Source: Pseudonocardiales bacterium | GTDB taxonomy: Bacteria > Actinomycetota > Actinomycetes > Mycobacteriales > Jatrophihabitantaceae | Length of the DNA stretch: 9,097 nt | Direction of reading: 5' to 3' | Assembly (NCBI GenBank): GCA_030840415.1 | Contig: JAVEEO010000155.1 | Span: forward strand, 1 to 9,097 | In this document: positions 1-5,868 of the stretch, in pieces | Numbering within the stretch: position 1 is the first letter of the stretch | Layout: each line of letters starts with the position of its first letter | The notes under the pieces: model-generated | Seen by the model: the letters and a program-made list of their open reading frames with translations, nothing else | Told to the model about the DNA's origin: nothing | Database searches by the model: none | Program-made: the position numbers and the translations under genes

Positions 1-24
1 ATCGATTTTTTATCTGCCGTTCCT

Positions 25-30
25 GGAGGA
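25..30 (+). promoter_or_regulatory. Shine-Dalgarno site of the small secreted ORF
   Basis: GGAGGA lies five bases before the ATG at 36. It is a strong actinobacterial ribosome binding site and is the main reason to regard the short ORF at 36-269 as translated. Only 35 bases of upstream sequence are present, so no promoter can be assigned. Confidence 0.7.
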
Positions 31-35
31 AGTCT

Positions 36-269
36 ATGAACACTCGGAAGTCCGTCGCCGGGGCCGCGGCCGTGCTGGCCGCCGGCGTGGTCTCGTTCGC
101 AACGGCCGAGACGGCCACTGCGCAGCCGCCGGGCAGTGAGCGGATCACCTCGATCCAACAGCTGAAGTCGAGCATCCATCAGGCGGTAGTGGTCGAAGCC
201 CTCAGTGGTAGCACCCTCTCCTGCTGCCCCGCTGGCCAGCCCGAGTCCGCGGACGCCGGCTCCTTCTAG
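36..269 (+). CDS. Small putative secreted peptide, function unknown
   Basis: A 77-residue ORF with a good ribosome binding site. The N-terminus looks like a Sec signal peptide: a basic start (MNTRKS), an Ala/Val-rich hydrophobic stretch at about residues 7-22, and an A-T-A motif with likely cleavage between Ala29 and Gln30. This would leave a mature chain of about 48 residues. That chain has a predicted amphipathic segment (about residues 37-52, ITSIQQLKSSIHQAVVVE) and then a Ser/Thr/Cys-containing tail with an adjacent cysteine pair (SCCPAG, about residues 62-67). The middle segment vaguely recalls the first helix of ferritin-like VioB-type proteins, but the rest of that fold is missing. It could be an exported peptide, a precursor peptide for modification, or the 5' part of a gene broken by the TAG at 267-269, because the next ORF continues in the same frame. 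No function is assigned. Confidence 0.55.
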   Translation: MNTRKSVAGAAAVLAAGVVSFATAETATAQPPGSERITSIQQLKSSIHQAVVVEALSGSTLSCCPAGQPESADAGSF

Positions 270-284
270 CGCACACCGACGCAG

Positions 285-758
285 ATGAGCGAATCGCAGG
301 TCGGCGAGCCGGTTCAAACCTGGTGCCCGAGCGGCAGGGCGAGGGCTGCCGAGTCGATCGTGCTCGGCGTGCGGTCGGCGGACACCGGGCGGCTGGCCTA
401 CCTGGCCGAGCCGGTGCCGGCCGGCGAGGTGCTCGGCGAGATCCCCGAGGGCATCGAACCCACCCGCATCCTCCGGTTCGCCTCACACTGCAGCACTAGC
501 TGCCCGCACCGTCGGGGTGCGGACTGCAGCCTGGTCGAGCGGGTGATCGTCGCGGCTCCGCCGTCCACCACGGTCACGGTGCCACGCTGCCATCTCAGGC
601 CGAAATGCCAGTGGTGGCACCAGAAGGGGGTCGCGGCCTGCCACCAGTGCCCGGCCGTGTCCACCGCCTTCGAGGCCGACGACGCACTGACCTCACTGGT
701 AGCAGACCCGGCCACTACCCTGGCCCAGCTCGAGCAGTGGATTGCCGAGTCCGCCTGA
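285..758 (+). CDS. Cysteine-rich protein, possible metal or Fe-S binder, function unknown
   Basis: A 157-residue protein with eight cysteines: Cys14, then C69-x3-C73-x7-C81, then C102-x5-C108-x10-C119-x2-C122-Pro. The second cluster sits in a Trp/His/Gln-rich stretch (CQWWHQKG, residues 108-115, then CHQCP, residues 119-123). The regular spacing suggests a bound Fe-S cluster or zinc. The overall pattern reminds me of uncharacterised actinobacterial cysteine-rich proteins, but I cannot name a family with certainty. No signal peptide or membrane segment is seen from this start. The ATG at 285 has no clear ribosome binding site; it lies 15 bases after the stop of the preceding ORF and in the same frame, so translation may depend on coupling to that ORF or on readthrough of its TAG. 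The C-terminus (about residues 131-157) looks helical and acidic. It converges on the LysM gene, with 42 bp between the stops. Confidence 0.72.
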   Translation: MSESQVGEPVQTWCPSGRARAAESIVLGVRSADTGRLAYLAEPVPAGEVLGEIPEGIEPTRILRFASHCSTSCPHRRGADCSLVERVIVAAPPSTTVTVPRCHLRPKCQWWHQKGVAACHQCPAVSTAFEADDALTSLVADPATTLAQLEQWIAESA

Positions 759-786
759 GCCGGGTGCCGGCACCGCCGGTCCGGCT
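758..786. terminator. Possible bidirectional terminator hairpin in the convergent gap
   Basis: The gap between the convergent stops (756-758 on + and 801-803 on -) holds a perfect 12-bp palindrome, GGTGCCGGCACC, at 763-774. A wider AGCCGG/CCGGCT pair lies at 758-763 and 781-786. Either can fold on both strands. There is no T-tract, which is common for GC-rich actinobacterial terminators but leaves the call uncertain. Confidence 0.3.
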
Positions 787-800
787 GGCTACCAGGACGA

Positions 801-3800
801 TCAGTCGGCCGGAACCGGGAAAACCAGCCGGTCGAAGGTGAGCAGCGGCGGCTCGCCGGCCCGGGCGGAGGGCACCGCGAACCGCACCTGCCACACCGCG
901 CCCTCGGTGGCCGGCTGAACCTTGCGTTGCCAGTCCTGCATCGATGTGGCGAGCTGGACCGCGTTCTCCGGGCCAAGTACCAGATCGCCCACCAACGCCG
1001 ACCGCACCCTCGGCAGCCCGTCGACCAGTTCGAGATAGCTGACTCCGAAGCTGGAAAGGTGCTGCGGCTGCCCGACGGCCAGGACGTCGAAGGCGTCCCG
1101 CAGCGCCTGGACGAGGTCGGCCCCGGGCAGCGCAATGTCCTGCTCCCAGCGCAGCGAGGGGCTGGGAACTGTCACCTGGATCGGCCGAGCTGTCAGCACG
1201 AACGCCGGATTGGTCTGCCGGGTGCCGGGTAACTCGGCGTTTCGCTCGACCGTGACGGTGACCCGGGCGGCCGGTCCGGGCGCCCCGATCAACCCCGGCC
1301 ACGCCAGCCGCACCGTCAGCGGGCTGGTGACCAGCGACCCGGCCGCGGTGTACTCGCGGCTGTTGTCGAGCACCGGCCCCGGTGTCAACGACAGCAACCC
1401 GTCCTCGGCGGCCACGGCGATCTCCGGCCAGTTCCCCGCGACGGCGGTCCGGCTCACCACCAACCGGTCGAGCCCGCCGCTGGCCGTGTAGACCGCCCGC
1501 AGCCGGTAGTCCCCGCTGAACCCTGATTCGAGCTTGCTGTTCCCGAGGTTGGTCGGCGCGGGGCCGGCCGCGACCGGGGCGGCTGTCCAGTGCCCTTGCC
1601 AGGCGGCGGTGACCGCGGCGACCAGGGTGGTCAGGGTTGCCGCCGCGGCGCCGCGCAAGCTGGCGGCGTCGATGCCGTCAGTTGGCTGGACGTCGGTGCC
1701 GATCAGCTCGCTGAGCCGGGTGGATGCGTCGAGGTAACCAGCCAATGCCTGGGCCAGTGCGCCATTGCCCGGCCTGCTGGCCGGCGCCGGTGGCCGGCCG
1801 GTGATCGATACCCGCACCAGGTCCTGCGCGGCGTGCTGGTGGCGGTAGCCGAGGCGGGCCGTCCACTGCACGGCCTCGGCCAGCGTGGGCTGCTCCGCTG
1901 CGGCGAAGGTCGCCGCGGTCGTCATCGGCTCGGCGGGGACGGGCTGGGGCTGCTCGCGCAGCGGTACGGGCAGCTCGGCCGGCGGCAGGTCGGCCACCAG
2001 CGTCTCGACCTGGTAACCGCCGCTCAGCGGCCGGACGAACCGCAGCAGCACCGGATCGGTGCTCCCACCGTGGCCCGCAGGATCGAGTTCGAGGGCGTCG
2101 AACACCAGCCGGGGAGCGGTCGCGAGGCCGGTCACCGCGGCGGGGTCGGCGCAGGTCAGCGCGATGGTGCAGGTGGCGCTGGACGGGTTCAGCTCCAGTC
2201 GACCGGAGCTGAACCCGAGGTCTGGTCGGCCGGACTCCTGCACGGTGGCCAGCAGCCGGCCGGCCGCTCCGTACGGCGAGACGACCACGGCTCGGTACTG
2301 CGCGAGGACCGAGGCACCGTAGGCCTCGCCCAGGCCGGTGCGGGCCATCGATGCCAGCGCGCTGCGGGCATCGGCCAACCCGGCATCGGCATGCGGTCCC
2401 GTTTCGCCCGAGCGCAGTGGGGCAACGCCGGCGGCGAGGGCATCGGGCAGTTGCCGCCGCAGGTCCATCAGCTGATCGCGCGCGAGGTCCGGCAGCCGCC
2501 CGAGCAGCGGCTCGGCGAGGTAGCCGTCCAGGTCGGCGAGAAAGGATCGGGCCCACGGCTCCACGTCCAGGCCGTGGTACTCCCGCAGCTCCGGCTGGCC
2601 CAGCTCGCCCCGCGCGGTGACCGGCCGGATCGGGATGCTGAGATCGACCAGTGCCGGGTAGAGCGGGCGCAGCGCGAACGGCTGCGGTTCGGTGGCCCCG
2701 CCGGCCGCCGGTTCGATGCGGACGAGGGCAATGCCCCCGGTGCCGAAGGACACCGCCCACAACGCGCCGTGGGCATCGGTGGCCAGCCGGAGGGCGGGCA
2801 GCGCGGTCAGGCAGGCGTCGATGAAGGCAGCGCGATCCGGGCTCGGCGGCACCTGGGTGTCGGCGCGCTCGACGCTAGCCGTGCCGCCACCGGCTGGAGG
2901 TGTGCTGCCTTCCATCCTGAGCGTGACGACCAGCGGCACCGCGAGCGCCGGGGGTTGGAGGTCACGACCGGGGGAGGCGGTCAGGGTTGCCGCCACCGGC
3001 GGCAGCAGCGCCCGGCTGCCGGCCCGGAACAGCGGCGATCCGGCAGCGCCGGCGAGCAGCCGGTCGACCGTCGGGCGGATGCCGTCCGCGGTGAGCCGGT
3101 CGAGGACCGCGTGCACGGTGTCGTGCTCGGTGGTGGTGGTCCTGGCGCCGTCAAGGTCGAGCCGCACGCCGGGTCGCAGCAGGCCGAGCATCGCGGCGTT
3201 GGCGGCGGCGAACGCCTCCGGGGGGCAGCCGTACTCGGCCTGTACGTCAGCGCCGATCACCGGATCGTCGCTGGTGCCGGTGCCCAGCACGGCGAGCGGG
3301 CAGCTGAGCACGGGCCCGGGGCTGAGCGTCGCACCGAGCCGGTCGAGGGCGTCGGCCACCAGTTCCAGGGTGGCGCCGGGGTGCTGCTCGGCCAGCCTGG
3401 CGTGCAGCGAGCCGAACGAGTCGCCGGCGACGGTCTCGGTGCTGACGGTGACCGGCTCGCCGGCATCGGCGGGGCCGGCATCCTCCTCGGCCCGAGGTTC
3501 GAGCTCGGCATCGGCCGCTATCCGCAGCCGGACCGGCAACCCGGCAGGCAGCGTGCCGGCGACCCGGGCATTGCCCGCGACCAGCTCCGCGGGGGTGCTG
3601 CCGAACCGGCGGGCCAGCACCGCGAGGGTGTCGCCGGGCTGCACCGAGTACGGAATCCGGGCGTCCACCGGCAGCGTCATCCGGCCGGGCAGCTCGATGA
3701 TCGGCTCGGCCGCCAGCCGCAGGCCGCGGTTGTCGGCCAGCAATCGGCCGGCAGTGACGTTCAGGCCGGCAGCGACGTCGGTCAGGGTGCTGCCATCGGC

Positions 3801-4340
3801 CGGGACGGTGTCCGGCGCGGGCTGACCGAGCCGCCGGGCCAGCGCCTGCCCGGCGGCCAGCAGGCCGTTCAGCGGCCGGTCGGCGTTGGCGGCGGCGAGT
3901 TGATCGGCGAGCAGGCCGTAGCGGTCCAGCAGCTCGCCGAGGGTGGCGATCCCGGCCAGTTCGGGGGCCGTGGCCGCCGCCATCGCCCCGGCGAACAGCT
4001 CGGCGGCCCGGGCGAACCGGCGCAGCGACGGTGCACCGTCGGCGACCGGCATCGCCGGATCCCCGCCGACGGTGCACAGCAGCGAGACGGTGATTGCGGC
4101 CCCGTCGAGCTGCGCGCCGATCAGCCGGTACCGCCCGGCCTGCTCCCCGGCCCGCCGGGCCGCGCGCTGCGGGGCTTCGTCCGGCCCGGGGACCGCCCAG
4201 TCCGGACGGGTCGAGACGGTGACCGCCAACTCCGGCCGCGGGTCGGTGCCGGCGATCCGGTAGCAGCACTCGGTGCCGGGCCATCCGTCGATCCCACCGG
4301 CGGGAACCGGCATCGGCGAGTCACTAAACGTTGATTTCAC
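801..4340 (-). CDS. Large multi-LysM-like protein without signal peptide
   Basis: A 1179-residue protein. The clearest domain is a canonical LysM at about residues 230-273 (YSVQPGDTLAVLARRFG, then the AELVAGN pattern), the fold that binds N-acetylglucosamine-containing glycans such as peptidoglycan. Around it are degenerate LysM-like units at about 130-167, 183-225, 300-352, 358-397 and 405-448, recognisable by the spaced Leu/Ala pattern, an Asn near the unit end and a closing hydrophobic strand. Residues from about 450 to 1179 match no domain I can name; they contain many beta-strand-like stretches, Pro/Gly linkers and a short Trp-containing segment at about residues 615-630. There is no signal peptide and no transmembrane helix, so export, if any, must use another route. 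The start is a GTG (4338-4340) with no strong ribosome binding site; an in-frame ATG nine codons later (4311-4313) is an alternative. Similar tandem weak LysM units occur in large actinobacterial proteins of toxin-complex or contractile-injection loci, but no partner of such a system is in this window, so that role is speculation. Confidence 0.88.
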   Translation of the reverse strand: MKSTFSDSPMPVPAGGIDGWPGTECCYRIAGTDPRPELAVTVSTRPDWAVPGPDEAPQRAARRAGEQAGRYRLIGAQLDGAAITVSLLCTVGGDPAMPVADGAPSLRRFARAAELFAGAMAAATAPELAGIATLGELLDRYGLLADQLAAANADRPLNGLLAAGQALARRLGQPAPDTVPADGSTLTDVAAGLNVTAGRLLADNRGLRLAAEPIIELPGRMTLPVDARIPYSVQPGDTLAVLARRFGSTPAELVAGNARVAGTLPAGLPVRLRIAADAELEPRAEEDAGPADAGEPVTVSTETVAGDSFGSLHARLAEQHPGATLELVADALDRLGATLSPGPVLSCPLAVLGTGTSDDPVIGADVQAEYGCPPEAFAAANAAMLGLLRPGVRLDLDGARTTTTEHDTVHAVLDRLTADGIRPTVDRLLAGAAGSPLFRAGSRALLPPVAATLTASPGRDLQPPALAVPLVVTLRMEGSTPPAGGGTASVERADTQVPPSPDRAAFIDACLTALPALRLATDAHGALWAVSFGTGGIALVRIEPAAGGATEPQPFALRPLYPALVDLSIPIRPVTARGELGQPELREYHGLDVEPWARSFLADLDGYLAEPLLGRLPDLARDQLMDLRRQLPDALAAGVAPLRSGETGPHADAGLADARSALASMARTGLGEAYGASVLAQYRAVVVSPYGAAGRLLATVQESGRPDLGFSSGRLELNPSSATCTIALTCADPAAVTGLATAPRLVFDALELDPAGHGGSTDPVLLRFVRPLSGGYQVETLVADLPPAELPVPLREQPQPVPAEPMTTAATFAAAEQPTLAEAVQWTARLGYRHQHAAQDLVRVSITGRPPAPASRPGNGALAQALAGYLDASTRLSELIGTDVQPTDGIDAASLRGAAAATLTTLVAAVTAAWQGHWTAAPVAAGPAPTNLGNSKLESGFSGDYRLRAVYTASGGLDRLVVSRTAVAGNWPEIAVAAEDGLLSLTPGPVLDNSREYTAAGSLVTSPLTVRLAWPGLIGAPGPAARVTVTVERNAELPGTRQTNPAFVLTARPIQVTVPSPSLRWEQDIALPGADLVQALRDAFDVLAVGQPQHLSSFGVSYLELVDGLPRVRSALVGDLVLGPENAVQLATSMQDWQRKVQPATEGAVWQVRFAVPSARAGEPPLLTFDRLVFPVPAD

Positions 4341-4367
4341 GTCCGAACCATAGCGGCGGAGCCGGGT

Positions 4368-4409
4368 GCCGGCAGCCGAACCGGGGGATCAGGCCGGCCG
4401 GCTGCCGGC
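4368..4409 (-). terminator. GC-rich stem-loop downstream of the MarR gene, possible terminator
   Basis: GCCGGCAGCCG (4368-4378) and CGGCTGCCGGC (4399-4409) form a perfect 11-bp inverted repeat with a 20-base loop. It lies about 58 bases past the marR stop on the minus strand and just before the GTG start of the LysM gene. It could end marR transcription, or act as an attenuating hairpin in a leader of the LysM gene. It has no T-tract. Confidence 0.4.
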
Positions 4410-4467
4410 GGGCCCGGGTTGTCGCCGGGGCATCGCCAGCCCCGACCGGTGAGAGCCTCGACCGCTG

Positions 4468-4962
4468 TCAGCCCAGCCCGTACCGCTTGCTGATCGCTTC
4501 GCCGCTTCCGGTACCGACGAGCACCCGGCGCAGCAAGGTGGCGAGGGTGTTTCGCTCCTGCGCGCTCAACGCCTGCAACATGGCCATATTGAGGGCATGT
4601 TCGGCCTTGGTGACCGTTTCCATCAGGTCGCGCCCCTGGGCCGTCAGTGAGAGGTGTACCACACGCCGATCGACGGTTCCGGGTTCGCGCCGCACCAGAT
4701 TGCGCTTGACCAGCAGGTCGACCACGCGGCTCGGGCTACCGGTTTCGCACACGATCAGCCGTCCTACCTCGGCGAGGGTCAGCTCACCCTGTTCGGCCAG
4801 TACCGACAGGATTTCGGCCTGGGACGGGGTCAGGCCGGCGGGACGCAGTTCGTCGGCAAGCCACCGGTTGCCCTCGCGTTGAGCTGCGAGAACCAGATGG
4901 CGCAGTTCGGCCAGCGCTCGAGTTTCGGCGTCGCTGCCGGCTGTCGCTTTTCGCCTGGACAT
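4468..4962 (-). CDS. MarR-family transcriptional regulator
   Basis: A 164-residue winged helix-turn-helix regulator, typical for the MarR family in length and layout. The first helix is at about residues 11-40. The wHTH region spans about 44-110: LTPSQAEILSVLAEQG, then the recognition region GSPSRVVDLLVKRNLV, then the wing with the hallmark Asp-Arg-Arg (98-100) and the strand HLSLTAQG. C-terminal dimerisation helices run from about 111 to 150. MarR proteins bind palindromic operators as dimers and usually repress themselves and a divergent neighbour until a small ligand or oxidation releases them. A single cysteine (Cys72) lies just before the recognition helix. The ATG at 4962 is chosen because AGGAAGG precedes it by ten bases; a TTG at 4992 would add ten residues and overlap that ribosome binding site. 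The gene is divergent from ribB, with iterated palindromes between them, so it probably controls the ribB operon. The ligand is unknown. Confidence 0.93.
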   Translation of the reverse strand: MSRRKATAGSDAETRALAELRHLVLAAQREGNRWLADELRPAGLTPSQAEILSVLAEQGELTLAEVGRLIVCETGSPSRVVDLLVKRNLVRREPGTVDRRVVHLSLTAQGRDLMETVTKAEHALNMAMLQALSAQERNTLATLLRRVLVGTGSGEAISKRYGLG

Positions 4963-4972
4963 GCACTGTTTT

Positions 4973-4979
4973 CCTTCCT
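4973..4979 (-). promoter_or_regulatory. Shine-Dalgarno site that fixes the marR start
   Basis: Read on the minus strand, AGGAAGG ends ten bases before the ATG at 4962. It supports this start over the upstream in-frame TTG at 4992. Confidence 0.65.
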
Positions 4980-5007
4980 GTAACGACCTCAACTTGACGA
5001 CAGCTGA

Positions 5008-5028
5008 CTAATGATGCAGTGTCGGTGA
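5008..5028. promoter_or_regulatory. Candidate MarR operator, copy 1 (diverged)
   Basis: CTAATGAT-n5-GTCGGTGA is the most diverged of three copies of an imperfect palindrome. It is the one nearest marR (46 bases from its ATG) and lies exactly 28 bp before the next copy. Its position fits autoregulation of marR. Confidence 0.45.
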
Positions 5029-5035
5029 CACGACA

Positions 5036-5056
5036 TCAATGATGATGCATCGATGA
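5036..5056. promoter_or_regulatory. Candidate MarR operator, copy 2
   Basis: TCAATGAT-n5-ATCGATGA. The two arms are complementary at 6 of 8 positions. The arms are identical to those of copy 3, 28 bp to the right; only the five-base spacer differs. Conservation of arms and not spacer is what a dimeric repressor site would show. Confidence 0.6.
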
Positions 5057-5063
5057 GACTACA

Positions 5064-5084
5064 TCAATGATCGTTAATCGATGA
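5064..5084. promoter_or_regulatory. Candidate MarR operator, copy 3
   Basis: TCAATGAT-n5-ATCGATGA, with arms identical to copy 2. It is the copy nearest ribB. It would overlap the -35 region of the weakly suggested ribB promoter (TCGATG at 5078-5083 and TAGCTT at 5101-5106), which would fit repression. Confidence 0.6.
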
Positions 5085-5106
5085 CAGAGCATCTGCATCG
5101 TAGCTT
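5078..5106 (+). promoter_or_regulatory. Weak candidate promoter of the ribB operon
   Basis: TAGCTT (5101-5106) fits the actinobacterial -10 pattern TAnnnT. TCGATG (5078-5083) lies 17 bp upstream and matches TTGACA at only three of six positions. The call rests mostly on position, between the operators and ribB, and implies a leader of roughly 85-90 bases. Confidence 0.25.
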
Positions 5107-5187
5107 GCATCCCACACCCCATTGATCAATTTCAGCCGGCCCGGCGCGTCCGTAACCCAGACCGTGGCGAAACCGGCACCCCATTTC

Positions 5188-5197
5188 AGGAGGAAAG
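5188..5197 (+). promoter_or_regulatory. Shine-Dalgarno site that fixes the ribB start
   Basis: AGGAGGAAAG contains a perfect AGGAGG core six bases before the ATG at 5200. It favours this start over an in-frame TTG at 5122, which would add 26 residues that do not resemble the family. Confidence 0.8.
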
Positions 5198-5199
5198 TC

Positions 5200-5868
5200 A
5201 TGACCCTGCTCGCCACCCCGTTCGTAGTAACCCCTGCCCTTCCCGTCCAGTTGAGTGAGATCGACGATGTGATCATCGCGATCGCGCAGGGCGAGATGGT
5301 GGTCGTGGTCGACGACGAGAACCGTGAGAACGAGGGCGATCTCATCGTGGCGGCCGAACATGCCACCAACGATGTCATCAACTTCATGATCACCCAGGGC
5401 CGCGGCCTGGTGTGCACCGCACTGACCGCTTCCCGCGCCGCGGAGTTGGAGCTGCCGTACATGGTCGCTCGCAACGAGGACCACCTCGGTACCGCCTTCA
5501 CGGTCAGCGTCGACGGCACACCGTCGACCGGCGTGACCACCGGCATCTCGGCCTCCGACCGGGCAGCGACGATCAAGCTGCTGATCGAAGGCAGCGCGAG
5601 CGACCTGCAGCGTCCCGGCCACATCTTCCCGCTGATCGCCCGCGACGGCGGCGTGCTGGAGCGTCCCGGACACACCGAGGCAGCTGTCGACCTGGCCCGG
5701 ATGGCCGGCTGCGAGCCGGCCGGGGTGATCGTCGAGATCGTGGGCGACGACGGCGAGATGTTGCGGCTCGACCAGCTGGGACGGTTCGCCGACGGCCACG
5801 GCCTGCTCATCACCAGCATCGAGAAGCTGCAGGCCTACCTGAGTGAAAACGCGGCTGTCGGGTCGTGA
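5200..5868 (+). CDS. ribB: 3,4-dihydroxy-2-butanone-4-phosphate synthase (stand-alone)
   Basis: A 222-residue protein that converts ribulose 5-phosphate to 3,4-dihydroxy-2-butanone 4-phosphate plus formate in the cytoplasm, supplying the four-carbon unit for lumazine and riboflavin synthesis. All family hallmarks are present: the acidic loop DDENRENEGDL (38-48, with the metal/substrate residues Arg42, Glu43, Glu45 and Asp47), DHLGTAFTVSVD (94-105), TTGISASDRAATI (113-125), RPGHIFPL (138-145), GHTEAAVDL (157-165, catalytic-type His158) and a VEI glutamate (Glu179). The length equals that of single-domain enzymes such as E. coli RibB (217 residues). There is no fused GTP cyclohydrolase II domain, unlike the RibBA fusion usual in actinobacterial riboflavin operons, and no other riboflavin gene is nearby. 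Its stop overlaps the start of the acyltransferase gene (GTGA, 5865-5868). It is probably controlled by the divergent MarR; I see no FMN riboswitch in its leader. Confidence 0.96.
   Translation: MTLLATPFVVTPALPVQLSEIDDVIIAIAQGEMVVVVDDENRENEGDLIVAAEHATNDVINFMITQGRGLVCTALTASRAAELELPYMVARNEDHLGTAFTVSVDGTPSTGVTTGISASDRAATIKLLIEGSASDLQRPGHIFPLIARDGGVLERPGHTEAAVDLARMAGCEPAGVIVEIVGDDGEMLRLDQLGRFADGHGLLITSIEKLQAYLSENAAVGS

Larger units (their letters stand above)
5033..5088. repeat. Two tandem 28-bp direct repeats in the marR-ribB intergenic region
   Basis: The units 5033-5060 and 5061-5088 abut head to tail. Both begin ACATCAATGAT and share ATCGATGA at the same offset. A third, diverged unit precedes them at 5005-5032 and matches unit 5033-5060 at 17 of 28 positions. 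The repeats contain the candidate operators. Confidence 0.75.

Noticed and set aside
36..269. Ferritin-like (VioB-type) protein fragment
   Set aside because: Only one short helix-like segment is reminiscent; the metal-binding helices and expected length are absent, so no family is assigned.
398..1135. 245-codon minus-strand frame spanning the convergent gap
   Set aside because: It runs across two better-supported genes, is low-complexity Arg/Ser/Pro-rich, and has no family resemblance.
1590..4334. 914-codon open frame on the + strand opposite the LysM gene
   Set aside because: It is Arg/Gly/Gln-rich, has no recognisable domain, and mirrors the codon bias of the minus-strand gene, which has a clear LysM motif. 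It is a GC-driven shadow frame.
757..4374. Insertion sequence or integron cassette carrying the LysM gene
   Set aside because: A 16-bp direct repeat flanks the gene, but there is no transposase, integrase or terminal inverted repeat, so a mobile element cannot be called.
5089..5199. FMN riboswitch upstream of ribB
   Set aside because: The leader is short and I do not see the conserved RFN-element blocks. Only the palindrome at 5121-5130 and the ribosome binding site stand out.
5122..5199. Longer ribB starting at TTG 5122
   Set aside because: The added 26 residues do not resemble the family, and a perfect AGGAGG site precedes the ATG at 5200.
5064..5819. 251-codon minus-strand frame opposite ribB
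   Set aside because: Shadow of ribB, whose active-site motifs on the + strand are complete.
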